A stretch of DNA of 64,000 nucleotides from Photobacterium lipolyticum (GTDB lineage Bacteria; Pseudomonadota; Gammaproteobacteria; Enterobacterales; Vibrionaceae). The translations under genes and the position numbers were made by a program. This document shows positions 28,670-39,174 of this stretch, in pieces (position 1 is the first letter of the stretch; each line of letters opens with the position of its first letter). The notes under the pieces are model-generated. The model ran no database searches. It was not told the DNA's origin and worked only from the letters and a program-made list of their open reading frames with translations. The stretch spans positions 20,167 to 84,166 of the forward strand of contig NZ_PYMC01000017.1 in the NCBI RefSeq assembly GCF_003026475.1, in the 5' to 3' direction.

Positions 28670-29421
28670 AATTGTCTCCTTGCACCCTATGCTTAATTTC
28701 TGCATTCAGGTGTGATCCAGCACGCCAGGTTTGGAATTTGGCGTAAAAGTGTTTGCTAAGCCAGGGCTCAGTAAAAGTATTCTTGGATGTAAAGGGGGTT
28801 AGGGTCAGCTTTGCCTTATGGGCTCGGTGATGCAGCGTAGCTGCTCTGCACCAGAACTGGCATAGAATTTATTCATGATCGTATCTCTCTTAAGTTTGTA
28901 TTTGTCGCTCAGCAGTCGTTGCTGCCGAGTCTGTTGTTGTTTTACGGCCTGATTTTAGACTGCTAATGCCTGCGTAACCTTGGGGTTGTTCACACTTTTT
29001 CAGGGCCGCGATCCCCCTGAAAAGTCAGTGGCCATCAGCCTTTAGGGTATTTCTCGCCAATAACTGGGTGAATATGTTTTGATGGAGCTCTGAAAATTAA
29101 TTGTTATTATGCAGTGGCAATAATGGCTATTAATGACTAAGTCTTAGGCCGCGCTCGACTTATCACCCGTTAGAATACGGTTTGGCCGCGTACTTATGCG
29201 ATTTTAGGCTGTAAAACCTGCATTTTGAAGTTGTGGGGAACTGCATAAGCTGGAATATTATTCACTTAGTTTATCAATAAAAAAGTGATTAAACTGAAGT
29301 GGGAATCACACCGAACTTTGACAGGGATCAATTTTCCCCGGCCATCAGACTAACATATGGTAATTACAGCCAAACCATGCGATATTTGCGTGAAAATTTA
29401 TTCCATAGGTGGAGTTACCCC
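28670..29421. other. Region between the YfcC-type carrier and rraB
   Basis: About 750 bp holding the divergent starts of the carrier and rraB. Apart from the arcA-like fragment described separately, I see no gene. The part from 28900 to 29300 has mixed composition with no strong hairpin or recognisable site. Confidence 0.4.
28805..28894 (-). pseudogene. Remnant of the 5' end of an arginine deiminase gene
   Basis: On the minus strand AGAGAGATACGATCATGA is identical to the ribosome-binding site and start of arcA. The following codons read MNKFYASSGAEQLRCITEPI, aligning with Arc[21 protein letters not shown], and then stop after 23 residues. It lies about 135 bp before the carrier gene on the same strand. 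Either a second arcA copy decayed here or the arcA leader was duplicated and now serves as the carrier's 5' region. Confidence 0.75.
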
Positions 29422-29826
29422 ATGTCTTATGCAGAACTGATTGAAGAGCAAAAGGAAGAGACCCGCGATATTATTGCGGCTTTGCTGGAAGATGGCAGCG
29501 AACCTGAAGCTCTTTATACCATTGAGCACCACTTCTCAGCGGATACCTTTGCTGAACTGGAGGCCGCAGCGGCAGAAGCATTCAAAATGGGTTTTGAAGT
29601 GCTTGAAGCTGAAGAGCTTGAGCTAGCACCTGAAGACGGTGGCGGTAAAGTTGTTTGTTTTGATGCCGTTATGGAATCAGCACTTAACGCAGAGTTAATT
29701 GATGATCAGACTGAGAAGCTGATTGCACTGGCAGAAAAGCACAACATTGATTATGACGGCTGGGGCACTTACTTCGAATCTGGTGAAGATGACGAAGATG
29801 AAGAAGATGAGCCTGAAGAAGATTAA
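29422..29826 (+). CDS. rraB: Ribonuclease E inhibitor RraB
   Basis: Binds RNase E and modulates RNA turnover in E. coli. The product of 134 residues opens [20 protein letters not shown] and contains [18 protein letters not shown] and YDGWGTYFE, all close to E. coli RraB. The tail is an acidic Asp/Glu run typical of the family. The open frame extends 41 codons upstream, but GGTGGAG eight bases before this ATG and the family N-terminus fix the start. It is monocistronic with its own terminator. Confidence 0.93.
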   Translation: MSYAELIEEQKEETRDIIAALLEDGSEPEALYTIEHHFSADTFAELEAAAAEAFKMGFEVLEAEELELAPEDGGGKVVCFDAVMESALNAELIDDQTEKLIALAEKHNIDYDGWGTYFESGEDDEDEEDEPEED

Positions 29827-29842
29827 GCCTAATCGGTAATTT

Positions 29843-29870
29843 AAAAAAGTCGGCAGAGGCCGGCTTTTTT
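29843..29870 (+). terminator. Terminator after rraB
   Basis: AAAAAAGTCGGC / GCCGGCTTTTTT hairpin (one G-U pair in RNA), 4-base loop, T-run. Confidence 0.85.
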
Positions 29871-30028
29871 GTTCTTGCCAAAAAAGAATAGAGAAAAGTT
29901 TTAATTCGATCACAGAGATGCGATTGAAACATTTTATTGCGCTATATCTTGCGCTTAGCCGCTACATCTGCTCTTTTCCCGCCTTAATATATCGCCGTGA
30001 AAATTGGTAATAATTCCTGGAGCTAGCG

Positions 30029-32467
30029 ATGGCAATCTCACTCAATGGTCAGTGGTTACTGACCTGTGTACAGCGTTCTTCAATTTCTGATATACCTGTT
30101 TCCTTACCCGGTGATGTGCATTCAGCCCTGCTTAGCGCTGGAATTATCTGCGACCCCTACTGGGCCATTAATGAAGCAAAGGTGCAGTGGGTTAGCCAGT
30201 GTGACTGGGTCGTCTACCGAAGCTTTGAACTGACGGCTGATGAGTTAGCCTGCAATGCAATGGATTTAGTGCTGGATAATCTTGATACCGTTGCCGAAAT
30301 CCGGATCAATGGCCATACCGTTGCTGATTTCAGCAATATGTTTTTGCGCCATAAAGTCGATATTTTACCTTGTTTGCTGGTGGGTGTTAACCGAATTGAA
30401 ATTGTGTTGCACCGAGCCGATTTGGCGGCTCAGTCCCGTGCCGAAAAATTACCGTTTCCTGTGCCGTGGGCCGAAGGAAATAACCAAATCCCGCACATGA
30501 ATACGATCCGTAAAACCCAGTGCCATGCCGGCTGGGACTGGGGGATTTGCCTGTCGGTGATGGGGGTGTATGGTGATATTGAACTGCAACCAATCCAGCA
30601 TGTACGGATCAGCCATGTCAGTACCAGGCAAAAGTGGCAGGAGTGGCGCTGTGAGGTTGAGGTTACCGTGCACTATGAAGCTGTGGCGAACTCCGGGCTA
30701 GCATCAGTCTCCGTGACCTTTGATGACCAAACTTATCACTTAACCTTAGATCGAACAGCGAAACAGGCAACAGTGCTGTTTCGGATTGATCATCCAAAAC
30801 GCTGGTGGCCGGCAGGCTATGGAAAGCAGCGTTTATATGAGCTGGAAGTAATAGCCGATGGTCATCAAATTCATAAAAAAATCGGGTTGCGTAAATTAGA
30901 GTTGTGTACCGATGACGATGACATCGGGCAGAGCATGGTGTTTAAGGTCAACGATGTGCCGATCAGTGCTAAAGGGGCTAACTGGATCCCGATGGATGCT
31001 CTGCCAAGTCGGATGAACAATCAACGTTACCGGCAGTTGCTCGAAGATGCCGTTGCCGCCAATATGAATATGCTCCGCGTCTGGGGTGGTGGCATGTATG
31101 AAAAAGATATCTTCTATCAACTTTGTGACGAACTGGGGCTGCTGGTCTGGCAAGACTTGATGTTTGCGTGTGCACTTTATCCAGCCACCCCTGATTTTAT
31201 TGCCGAAGTACAAGAAGAAGTACAGTGGCAGGTAAGGCGCTTGAAAGATCATCCGTCATTGGCATTATGGTGTGGTGATAATGAAGTGATCGGTGCGATT
31301 GGCTGGTACCCGGAATCACGCCAGAACCGCGAAAAATATGTGGTCAATTATGAACGTTTGAACCGGGCACTGGCAGAAGTGGTGAACATTGAAGATCCCG
31401 CTCGCCGTTTCTGGGCAAGCTCTCCGTGTAATGGCGAACTCGACTTCGGCGATGCCTGGCATGATGACCGCCGCGGTGATATGCATTATTGGGATGTGTG
31501 GCATTCCGGTAAAGATCTGGACGCCTATCGGAAGGTTAAACCCCGTTTCTGCTCTGAGTTTGGTTTTCAATCGTGGCCATCATTGCCGTCAGTGCGGACA
31601 TTTGTACCAGAGAAAGACTGGAACATCACTTCCCCAAGTTTTGAATCGCATCAAAAGAATAGCCGCGGTAACTCGATAATTACTGAGATGTTTACCCGGT
31701 ATTTCCGTTTTCCTATCGGCTTTGCCAATATGTTGTATTTAAGCCAGGTACAGCAGGCACTGGCGATAAAAACGGCCAGTGAATTCTGGCGGGCACACAA
31801 GCCAGTGAACAGAGGGATTTTATACTGGCAGCTCAATGATTGCTGGCCAGTCAGCTCGTGGTCATCGCTGGAATACAGCGGTCGCTGGAAACAGCTTCAT
31901 TATCATGTAAGACGTTTCTTTGCGCCTCAGCTGGCAGCTTTTGTCCCTAATGATAAGGGGATCGACCTTCACCTGATTAACGACAGCCGTAAGAGTGCTG
32001 AACTGAAAGGGGAAGTGGTATGGCAAAGCTGGCAGGGCGAAATCCTCTATCGGGAGCCGGTGAATACCTATCTAGAGCCGGATGAAAACGTCGTGACCTG
32101 GCAATGGCTGGCGGAAGATCTTGAGAGGCATGAAGCTGATGGATTTTTCCATGTTCATCTGACATCTGGTCAAGAGGTGATTGAAAATACCTACTTGCCG
32201 CTAAGGCCGAAACAGTGTGAGCTGGTCGAACCGGATCTGCGCTATGAAGTGGCGGAGATCCATGGCCAGCTGTTTGTGATGCTCAGTTGTAGCAAGCCAG
32301 CATTTTTTGTCCATCTGGAATATGCCGGTGATGGCCGATTTGATAATTCCAGCTTTACCTTGGTACCGGAACATCAAAAGCAGGTCAAATACCTGGGGCC
32401 GGCAACGTACGATGAGCTGGTAGCGGGTTTAACCATCTATCATCTTTACCAAAGCTATCAGGCATAG
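30029..32467 (+). CDS. Beta-mannosidase, glycoside hydrolase family 2
   Basis: Removes terminal beta-mannose residues from manno-oligosaccharides. The 812-residue product has the GH2 order: N-terminal sugar-binding beta-sandwich (about 1-190), immunoglobulin-like domain (about 190-290), TIM barrel (about 290-620) and C-terminal sandwich domains. The acid/base is Glu419 in WCGDNE and the nucleophile is Glu510 in FCSEFGF, at the expected spacing. ILYWQLNDCWPVSSW is also typical of beta-mannosidases. No signal peptide is seen, so it should act in the cytoplasm on imported oligosaccharides. GGAG precedes the ATG. No transporter or regulator lies beside it, so the import system must be elsewhere. 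Confidence 0.9.
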   Translation: MAISLNGQWLLTCVQRSSISDIPVSLPGDVHSALLSAGIICDPYWAINEAKVQWVSQCDWVVYRSFELTADELACNAMDLVLDNLDTVAEIRINGHTVADFSNMFLRHKVDILPCLLVGVNRIEIVLHRADLAAQSRAEKLPFPVPWAEGNNQIPHMNTIRKTQCHAGWDWGICLSVMGVYGDIELQPIQHVRISHVSTRQKWQEWRCEVEVTVHYEAVANSGLASVSVTFDDQTYHLTLDRTAKQATVLFRIDHPKRWWPAGYGKQRLYELEVIADGHQIHKKIGLRKLELCTDDDDIGQSMVFKVNDVPISAKGANWIPMDALPSRMNNQRYRQLLEDAVAANMNMLRVWGGGMYEKDIFYQLCDELGLLVWQDLMFACALYPATPDFIAEVQEEVQWQVRRLKDHPSLALWCGDNEVIGAIGWYPESRQNREKYVVNYERLNRALAEVVNIEDPARRFWASSPCNGELDFGDAWHDDRRGDMHYWDVWHSGKDLDAYRKVKPRFCSEFGFQSWPSLPSVRTFVPEKDWNITSPSFESHQKNSRGNSIITEMFTRYFRFPIGFANMLYLSQVQQALAIKTASEFWRAHKPVNRGILYWQLNDCWPVSSWSSLEYSGRWKQLHYHVRRFFAPQLAAFVPNDKGIDLHLINDSRKSAELKGEVVWQSWQGEILYREPVNTYLEPDENVVTWQWLAEDLERHEADGFFHVHLTSGQEVIENTYLPLRPKQCELVEPDLRYEVAEIHGQLFVMLSCSKPAFFVHLEYAGDGRFDNSSFTLVPEHQKQVKYLGPATYDELVAGLTIYHLYQSYQA

Positions 32468-32535
32468 AAGAGAGACTAGCTGAGCCAGCGAGTACTCTTT
32501 CACATAAATAATGAATAGTTGAAGCTCTTAAACAT

Positions 32536-32632
32536 GTCATCCCGGAATTGAGGAACGAAATATCCGGGATCCAGTTCTAACCGTGTACTCCTTAGATTCC
32601 GTATAAGTTCGTTCCTCACTTTACGGAATGAC
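32536..32632. repeat. Palindromic MITE-like element
   Basis: The ends are imperfect inverted repeats of about 25 bp: the left arm has GTCATCCCGGAA then TGAGGAACGAA, and the right arm reversed has GTCATTCCGTAA then GTGAGGAACGAA. They flank about 48 bp that itself contains TATCCGGGATCC. It lies between two unrelated genes, has no frame and resembles small dispersed palindromes of bacterial intergenic regions. No second copy is seen in the window. Confidence 0.6.
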
Positions 32633-32697
32633 GAAGTTTGGTAACTGAACTCGTAATGAAGTACTAGATAGTAAGAAAAGCCGGCCCAGATCTATAA

Positions 32698-32728
32698 TAC
32701 GGACGCTAAAAAGTCTTTAGCATCCGTA
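32698..32728 (-). other. Hairpin across the stop codon of the MarR-GNAT gene
   Basis: TACGGA-GCTAAA pairs with TTTAGC-TCCGTA, a 13-bp stem with one mismatch and a 5-base loop. The stop codon of the gene lies inside it. There is no T-run after it, so it may protect the mRNA end or be a weak terminator. Confidence 0.5.
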
Positions 32729-33611
32729 CTTCGCAGGCGTCGTGGCCGGTATTGCCCATGGCGTGTGGAATGTGCACAAACCCCAATGATTCATATAACG
32801 CAATGGCTTCGATAAGGTTGGCCGTTGTTTCAAGGTAGCAGCCTTTATAACCTTGTAGCCTTGCAAATTTCAGTGCTTTAACGGCAAGGGCTCGTGCTAA
32901 TCCTTTTCCGCGTAATTCGGTTAAGAAATACATTTTCTGTAGCTCACACAGATTATCTGAACCCGCCAATGGACTTAAACCGCCCCCACCTAGAATACGG
33001 TTATCTTTTTCGATCACCCAATATTGGCTGTTAGCTGCTTTGTAGACACAGCTCATGCTGTCTAATGTTGGATCTGCAACACCATAGCCTTTGTCGGCAG
33101 TAAGCCCATACTCCGCTGATACGCGTCGAACGACGGCAGCAACCGATGCGTTATCAATAGGTTGGATTGGGCGAATGTGGTAATCGTACTGTTTCTCGAC
33201 AGCATGAATAGCTTTGGTGTAACGGGTAAGGCTTTTTTTAAGCTGAGTAATCTCATCGGCGTCCATCTGATCAAGAATGATCTGAACGTGATTGTTCAAT
33301 TGTGCGTGCAGGGCATCCAGAGTTTGCTCGCCTTCTGCGGTGAGCTGGGATAATTGGCTGCGTCTATCATCAGGGTTTGGTGTGGTGGTGACCAAACCTA
33401 AGTTGAGCAGTATCGCTAATGTGCGGCTGGCATTTGATTTATCGACCTTTAATCTTTCCGCCATTTGATTAACCGTGCAAGGCGCTTGTTCTAACTCGAT
33501 CAAGGTATGTGCTTGAACCGGGGTCAGCTTCATGCTGCCACAATGGCTATTGAATAAACCAAGTTGACGTACGAGCTGGCGAGAAAGTTGACGTAGTTGC
33601 TGTGGCTGCAT
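32706..33611 (-). CDS. MarR-type regulator fused to a GNAT acetyltransferase
   Basis: One 301-residue protein with two domains. Residues about 1-145 form a MarR winged helix ([32 protein letters not shown], then the wing [20 protein letters not shown]). Residues about 150-301 form an N-acetyltransferase with the acetyl-CoA loop [20 protein letters not shown] and a late [21 protein letters not shown]. The fusion is known as a standing architecture in bacteria, so it is not a sequencing artefact. It implies a regulator whose acetyltransferase half modifies or senses a small molecule. The ligand and target are not visible, and no divergent partner gene lies next to it. Confidence 0.88.
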   Translation of the reverse strand: MQPQQLRQLSRQLVRQLGLFNSHCGSMKLTPVQAHTLIELEQAPCTVNQMAERLKVDKSNASRTLAILLNLGLVTTTPNPDDRRSQLSQLTAEGEQTLDALHAQLNNHVQIILDQMDADEITQLKKSLTRYTKAIHAVEKQYDYHIRPIQPIDNASVAAVVRRVSAEYGLTADKGYGVADPTLDSMSCVYKAANSQYWVIEKDNRILGGGGLSPLAGSDNLCELQKMYFLTELRGKGLARALAVKALKFARLQGYKGCYLETTANLIEAIALYESLGFVHIPHAMGNTGHDACEVRMLKTF

Positions 33612-33687
33612 GGTGACTTCTTATTTTGTTGTTGTGTGCAACTAAATTTAATTGTGGTTCGCAACAAAGTCAATGGATAGTTTTGTT

Positions 33688-33936
33688 GGCGAGGAAGAGC
33701 GGGAAGATCGGCCCTATGGTTCTGAGGTTCTGTGGCGATCTCGTTGCGAGTTTCTAGAGACGAGTGGCGAGGAAGAGCGGGAAAAAGCGGTTCTATGGAC
33801 CTGAGGTTCTGTGGGGATCGAGTTGCGAGTTTCTAGAGACGAGTGGCTAGGAAGAGCGGGAAGAGCGGTTCTATGGACCTGAGGTTCTATGGGGATCGAG
33901 TTGCGAGTTTCTAGAGACGAGTAACTAGGAAAAGCA
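33688..33936. repeat. 78/79-bp tandem repeat, three copies plus a partial fourth
   Basis: Units start at 33688, 33766 and 33845 with GGCGAGGAAGAGCGGGA-like sequence, and a fourth partial begins near 33923. Copies differ by a few substitutions and one base of length. Each contains TTGCGAGTTTCTAGAGACGA. There is no reading frame through it, and it lies between the MarR-GNAT start and the valS terminator. Confidence 0.9.
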
Positions 33937-33967
33937 AAATCTTGGTATGACGAAGTGATTTTTGAAA

Positions 33968-34000
33968 CAAAAAAAGGGCTGACAATTTCTTGTCAGCCCT
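33968..34000 (-). terminator. Terminator of the pepA-holC-valS operon
   Basis: Perfect 11-bp inverted repeat AGGGCTGACAA / TTGTCAGCCCT with a 4-base loop. On the minus strand it is followed by seven T. Confidence 0.9.
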
Positions 34001-34046
34001 CTGATGTACTCGATTCTCGAAACTAGAAACCCATTACTACAGGTAC

Positions 34047-36908
34047 TTACAGCGCAGCGATAGTCGCTTTCTGCTCTTCCAGCTTAATCAGCGTTTCTTT
34101 GTAGCCGTCAAGCTTCTCGCGCTCTTTGGCAACAACGGCTTCTGGTGCTTTCGCAACAAAACCTGCATTACCTAGCTTGCCTTCGATGCGCTTGATTTCG
34201 CCCTGGATCTTCGCCGATTCTTTATCTAGACGTGCTAGCTCTTCATCTTTGTCGATCAGACCCGCCATTGGGATCATCAGGGTAGACTTACCCACTAATG
34301 ACGTAGCACAAGCCGGAGTCTCTTCGCCGGCAGCCAATACTTTGATGCTGTCCAGTTTCGCCAGAGAAGCTAATACGGTTTCATTTGCTGCAATGCGTGC
34401 GGCATCTTTGTCGTCAGCGACTTTCAGCATTACATCCAGGCCTTTGCTTGGCGCAATGTCGTACTCGGCGCGCAGATTACGGATGCTGGTGATGAACGCT
34501 TTTACCCACTCGATGTCAGCAATCGCGGCTTCGTTGACGTTTGTTTCATCAAACTGAGGCAGTGCCTGAGTCATGATGGTTTCGCCCTCAACACCGTCGA
34601 CCAGCGGCTTCACGCTCTGCCAGATAGATTCAGTGATGTATGGAAGCACTGGGTGAGCAAGACGCAGAGTTTTCTCTAGCACTGTGATTAGGGTATGGCG
34701 AGTCGCACGTTGCTGCGCTTCTGAGCCTTTCCAAAGAACCGGTTTGGTCAGCTCTAGGTACCAGTCACAGAATTGGTTCCAGATGAATTCGTACAGGGTA
34801 TTCGCAGCCATATCTAAACGGTAGTTTTCGATATGGGTATTGAAGTCTTTTGCTGCTAATTCAAACTGAGACTCGATCCACTTGTCAGCTAGGGAGTACT
34901 CAAGCTCAGCACCTTCAGCCATACCGCAGTCTTGATCTTCGGTATTCATCAGTACGTAACGGCTTGCGTTCCATAGCTTGTTACAGAAGTTACGGTAACC
35001 TTCCAGGCGCTTCATATCCCAGTTGATATCACGGCCTGTTGATGCCATTGCTGCAAGGGTGAAACGCAGCGCATCGGTGCCGTACGGTTCGATACCGTTT
35101 TCAAATGTCTTGCGGGTGTTCTTCTCGATCTTCGCGGCCAGTTTCGGCTGCATCATGTTGCCACAACGCTTTTCAACCAACTCTTCAAGGCCAATACCGT
35201 CGATCATATCGATCGGGTCAAGTACGTTACCCTTAGATTTCGACATCTTGTCGCCGTTTTCATCGCGGATAAGACCCGTCATGTAAACAGTTTTGAATGG
35301 TACCTGTGGCTTGCCGTTTTCATCTTTAATAAAGTGCATGGTCATCATGATCATGCGGGCAACCCAGAAGAAGATAATATCGAAACCTGATACCAGTACA
35401 TCTGAAGGGTGGAAGGTTTTCAGATCATCAGTGTTTTCCGGCCAGCCTTGGGTGCCGAATGTCCACAGTGCAGAAGAGAACCAGGTATCGAGTACATCGT
35501 CGTCCTGGCGCAACACGACAACTGGTGCAAGGTTGTTGTTTGCACGTACTTCTTCTTCGGTACGGCCAACATAGACATTGCCATCGTTGTCATACCAAGC
35601 CGGGATGCGGTGACCCCACCAAAGCTGACGTGAAATACACCAGTCTTGAACATCGCGCATCCAAGCAAAGTACATGTTTTCGTATTGCTTAGGTACGAAT
35701 TGGATATCGCCATTTTCAACCGCTTTAACAGCAGGCTCTGCTAGAGGGGCAGTACGTACATACCATTGGTCCGTCAGCATTGGTTCTATAACCACGCCGC
35801 CACGGTCACCGTAAGGGACGGTCAGGTCGTGATCTTTGACTTCTTCTAGCAGGCCAAGCTCATCAAATTCTGCCACGATTGCTTTACGTGCCGCAAAGCG
35901 TTCCATGCCATGGTATTTTTCTGGCAGTTCAGTGCTGTATACATCACTTGCTTCACCGTTGGTGGTGAAGACTTCAGCGCTGTCACGGATGTCAGCATTG
36001 AAGGTCAGGATGTTGATCATTGGCAGGCTATGACGCTTGCCAACCTCGTAATCGTTAAAGTCATGGGCAGGGGTGATCTTCACACAACCTGTGCCTTTTT
36101 CCATGTCGGCATGTTCGTCGCCCACGATAGGGATACGACGATCAACGACTGGAAGCAGGATTTCTTTACCAATCAGATCTTTGTAACGCGGATCTTCAGG
36201 GTTAACCGCCACACCAGTATCGCCCAGCATGGTTTCCGGGCGCGTGGTGGCGACGACGATGTAATCTTTGCCGTCAACAGTCTGTACGCCATCCGCCAGC
36301 GGGTAGCGGAAGTGCCACATGAAGCCTTTTTTGTCTTTGTTTTCAACTTCCAGATCGGAGATCGCCGTGTGTAGCTTCGGATCCCAGTTAACCAGGCGCT
36401 TACCACGGTAGATAAGATCTTCTTCGTATAAACGAACGAAGACTTCTTGAGTTGCGTTAGACAGGCCGTCATCCATCGTGAAGCGCTCGCGCTCCCAGTC
36501 AACCGATGCACCCAGGCGGCGAAGCTGCTTGGTGATGGTGCCACCAGATTCAGCTTTCCATTCCCAGATTTTGTCGATGAATGCATCACGGCCGTAGTCG
36601 TGCTTTGTCTTGCCTTCTTCGGCAGCAATTTTACGCTCCACAACCATCTGGGTTGCGATACCTGCGTGGTCAGTACCGACTTGCCATAGGGTGTTTTTGC
36701 CTTTCATACGCTCACAGCGGATCAGGGTATCCATAATGGTATCCTGGAACGCGTGGCCCATGTGCAAACTACCAGTGACGTTTGGCGGTGGGATCATGAT
36801 GCTGTAGGCATCTTTAGATGTATCACCGTGAGGCTTGAAGTAACCAGCCTCTTCCCAGCGCTGATATAGCGCTTGTTCAATTGATTGTGGGTTGTATGTC
36901 TTTTCCAT
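34047..36908 (-). CDS. valS: Valyl-tRNA synthetase
   Basis: Class I synthetase charging tRNA-Val. The HIGH-type motif is in [14 protein letters not shown] near residue 45, the editing domain lies in the middle third, and [12 protein letters not shown] is near 555. A C-terminal coiled coil ([22 protein letters not shown]) ends the protein, as in the family. The length is 953 residues. The frame extends 41 codons upstream into holC, but the family N-terminus [20 protein letters not shown] starts here. It lies 28 bp after holC. Confidence 0.97.
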   Translation of the reverse strand: MEKTYNPQSIEQALYQRWEEAGYFKPHGDTSKDAYSIMIPPPNVTGSLHMGHAFQDTIMDTLIRCERMKGKNTLWQVGTDHAGIATQMVVERKIAAEEGKTKHDYGRDAFIDKIWEWKAESGGTITKQLRRLGASVDWERERFTMDDGLSNATQEVFVRLYEEDLIYRGKRLVNWDPKLHTAISDLEVENKDKKGFMWHFRYPLADGVQTVDGKDYIVVATTRPETMLGDTGVAVNPEDPRYKDLIGKEILLPVVDRRIPIVGDEHADMEKGTGCVKITPAHDFNDYEVGKRHSLPMINILTFNADIRDSAEVFTTNGEASDVYSTELPEKYHGMERFAARKAIVAEFDELGLLEEVKDHDLTVPYGDRGGVVIEPMLTDQWYVRTAPLAEPAVKAVENGDIQFVPKQYENMYFAWMRDVQDWCISRQLWWGHRIPAWYDNDGNVYVGRTEEEVRANNNLAPVVVLRQDDDVLDTWFSSALWTFGTQGWPENTDDLKTFHPSDVLVSGFDIIFFWVARMIMMTMHFIKDENGKPQVPFKTVYMTGLIRDENGDKMSKSKGNVLDPIDMIDGIGLEELVEKRCGNMMQPKLAAKIEKNTRKTFENGIEPYGTDALRFTLAAMASTGRDINWDMKRLEGYRNFCNKLWNASRYVLMNTEDQDCGMAEGAELEYSLADKWIESQFELAAKDFNTHIENYRLDMAANTLYEFIWNQFCDWYLELTKPVLWKGSEAQQRATRHTLITVLEKTLRLAHPVLPYITESIWQSVKPLVDGVEGETIMTQALPQFDETNVNEAAIADIEWVKAFITSIRNLRAEYDIAPSKGLDVMLKVADDKDAARIAANETVLASLAKLDSIKVLAAGEETPACATSLVGKSTLMIPMAGLIDKDEELARLDKESAKIQGEIKRIEGKLGNAGFVAKAPEAVVAKEREKLDGYKETLIKLEEQKATIAAL

Positions 36909-36936
36909 AGCGCTCTTAGAAGGATCGATGTGGGAA

Positions 36937-37389
36937 TTAGGGCGTCTCAGGGGCAGCGGCGGTCTGCAATTGAATGCCAGCAAGGCGATATGCCTTATAG
37001 CGTTCGCGAGCCAACTGCTTGAGCTTTTCATCGCAAGGGACGAAGTCTATCACTTGTGGGAAGGTTACGGCAAAATTTGGTGCATCTTGAGCCAAATTTA
37101 TTAGCAAGCTACGGCGTCCGCTATGACGTAAACCGGGCCAGCCAATCTCAACAGGCGAACCGCCCCTGGGCCCCTCACCGATCAAATTGTGGGGGACGAA
37201 GTTATCGGGTTCCTGTTGCCATAAGTACTCATCAAGCTGTTCTGCCTGTTTTTTACTTTCAGCGAGCAGATAAACTTTGTTGCCTTGCTGGTAACTCAAT
37301 GCTGCCTGGTGACAAGCAAAATGAAGCTGGTAATCACTATCAGCTTCGAGGTGTTTGTCATCAATTATATAAAAAGTAGCATGAGTCAT
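36937..37389 (-). CDS. holC: DNA polymerase III chi subunit
   Basis: Clamp-loader accessory that links polymerase III to SSB. The 150-residue product begins [18 protein letters not shown] and has the chi signatures [33 protein letters not shown] and [21 protein letters not shown]. It lies between pepA and valS as in E. coli and most gammaproteobacteria. The Shine-Dalgarno is modest (GAGA). Confidence 0.94.
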   Translation of the reverse strand: MTHATFYIIDDKHLEADSDYQLHFACHQAALSYQQGNKVYLLAESKKQAEQLDEYLWQQEPDNFVPHNLIGEGPRGGSPVEIGWPGLRHSGRRSLLINLAQDAPNFAVTFPQVIDFVPCDEKLKQLARERYKAYRLAGIQLQTAAAPETP

Positions 37390-37414
37390 GGTGTTTTATC
37401 TCAATAAAGAAAGG

Positions 37415-37430
37415 GGGGCCATTCGGCCCC
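37415..37430 (-). other. Small GC hairpin between pepA and holC
   Basis: GGGGCC / GGCCCC around four bases, followed on the minus strand by CCTTTCTTT. The T-run is interrupted, so it may reduce rather than stop read-through into holC. Confidence 0.4.
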
Positions 37431-37471
37431 GTTATACCAACTCAGATCATGATGCGAGTCGGTATTCTGTC

Positions 37472-38980
37472 TTATTCGACGTTTTCAAGTCCGGCACGAT
37501 TTAGCAGGAATTGGACCAGTAATGGAACCGGGCGTCCGGTTGAACCTTTGGTTTTACCGCCAACCCACGCTGTACCTGCAATATCCAGGTGTGCCCAGTT
37601 ATATTTCTTAGTGAAACGAGACAAGAAGCAGCCCGCAGTAATGGTACCGGCACCGGGGCTACCCAGATTTGCCATGTCAGCAAATGGGCTTTCGAGTTGT
37701 TCTTGGTATTCATCGGACATTGGCAGGCGCCATGCACGATCACCGGCTTGTTCCGACGCATTGATCAGCTCATGAGCCAATGGATTATGGTTACCTAGCA
37801 AGCCGCTGATGTGGTTACCCAGCGCTACAACACAGGCTCCGGTCAGGGTCGCAACATCAATAACGCATTCTGGTTCAAAGCGCTCAACGTAAGTTAGCGC
37901 ATCACACAGCACCAAACGACCTTCAGCATCGGTATTCAGTACTTCTACCGTTTTGCCCGACATCGTGGTGATGATGTCGCCCGGACGGTAAGCGTTGCCG
38001 CCCGGCATGTTTTCACAGCCAGCCAGAATACCGACAACATTGATTGGCAGGTTTAGCTTCGCCAGTGATTTCATCGCGCCAAAGACTGATGCCGCACCAC
38101 ACATGTCGTACTTCATTTCATCCATCTGTGCGGATGGTTTGATTGAAATACCACCTGAATCGAACGTCAGGCCTTTACCGACTAAGACAATCGGCTTGGC
38201 TGTTGAATCTGGATTCCCGGTGTATTTTATGACGGACATCATGGCTTCGTTTTTCGAGCCCTGACCCACGGCGAGGTAGGATGTCATACCCAGCTCTTTC
38301 ATTTCCTGCTCACCAATGATTTTGGTGGATACAGTATCAAAATCATCGGCCAGACGGCGTGCTTGTGAAGCTAAGTAAGCCGGGTTTGCTACGTTAGGTG
38401 GCATATTACCTAAGTCTTTACTCGCTTTTACACCTGAAGCGACAGCTAAACCGTGCGAAATCGCCCGTTCGCCCAGAGACAGCTCGCGGCGAGTCGGCAC
38501 ATTAAAGACCAGCTTGCGCAGTGGACGACGGGTTTCTGGTTTGTTGCTCTTAAATTGATTGAAGGTGTACAGGCTGTCTTTGGTTGTTTCTACTGCCTGG
38601 CGAACTTTCCAGTAAGTATCGCGACCTTTTACATGTAGTTCGGTCAGGAAGCATACCGCTTCCATTGAACCTGTTTCATTCAGGGTACTGATGGTTTTCT
38701 TGATGATTTGCTTATATTGGCGTTCATCAAGTTCACGTTCTTTACCACACCCTACCAACAGTACACGCTCAGATAATACGTTTGGCACATGGTGAAGTAG
38801 CAGCATCTGCCCCGGCTTACCTTCTAAGTCGCCGCGACGCAGTAATGAGCTGATATAGCCATCACTGATTTTATCCAGTTGTTCCGCTATTGGAGAAAGG
38901 CGACGTGGTTCAAAGACGCCGACGACAATACAGGCACTTCGCTGTTTCTCGGGGCTGCCACTTTTTACACTGAACTCCAT
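37472..38980 (-). CDS. pepA: Leucyl aminopeptidase (PepA)
   Basis: Hexameric M17 metallo-aminopeptidase; in E. coli it also binds DNA for Xer recombination and carAB control. The 502-residue product has the metal and catalytic motifs [31 protein letters not shown] and [10 protein letters not shown]. The N-terminal domain, about 1-160, is the DNA-binding part in E. coli. The gene is divergent from lptF and leads into holC-valS. Confidence 0.96.
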   Translation of the reverse strand: MEFSVKSGSPEKQRSACIVVGVFEPRRLSPIAEQLDKISDGYISSLLRRGDLEGKPGQMLLLHHVPNVLSERVLLVGCGKERELDERQYKQIIKKTISTLNETGSMEAVCFLTELHVKGRDTYWKVRQAVETTKDSLYTFNQFKSNKPETRRPLRKLVFNVPTRRELSLGERAISHGLAVASGVKASKDLGNMPPNVANPAYLASQARRLADDFDTVSTKIIGEQEMKELGMTSYLAVGQGSKNEAMMSVIKYTGNPDSTAKPIVLVGKGLTFDSGGISIKPSAQMDEMKYDMCGAASVFGAMKSLAKLNLPINVVGILAGCENMPGGNAYRPGDIITTMSGKTVEVLNTDAEGRLVLCDALTYVERFEPECVIDVATLTGACVVALGNHISGLLGNHNPLAHELINASEQAGDRAWRLPMSDEYQEQLESPFADMANLGSPGAGTITAGCFLSRFTKKYNWAHLDIAGTAWVGGKTKGSTGRPVPLLVQFLLNRAGLENVE

Positions 38981-39174
38981 GCGTACTCCTACATCCTACT
39001 AAAGACAATTAAAGCTAAATGTTAGATAATACCGCACTTACTTGCTGGACCGCTCTATCGGTATAAGATTAAAGTGCAGGCTAACAATTAGCCGAAAGAT
39101 TAAAAAATAACTGATTTACCGAAAAACTATAGTGATTCCAGCAAAAAAACAAGTTTTCTATGGGTATATAAAGC

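Noticed and set aside
33688..33936. CRISPR array in the 78-bp repeats
   Set aside because: The repeated unit is continuous, with no variable spacers between short identical repeats.
35910..36374. 154-codon plus-strand frame inside valS
   Set aside because: Antisense to a conserved synthetase; no independent support.
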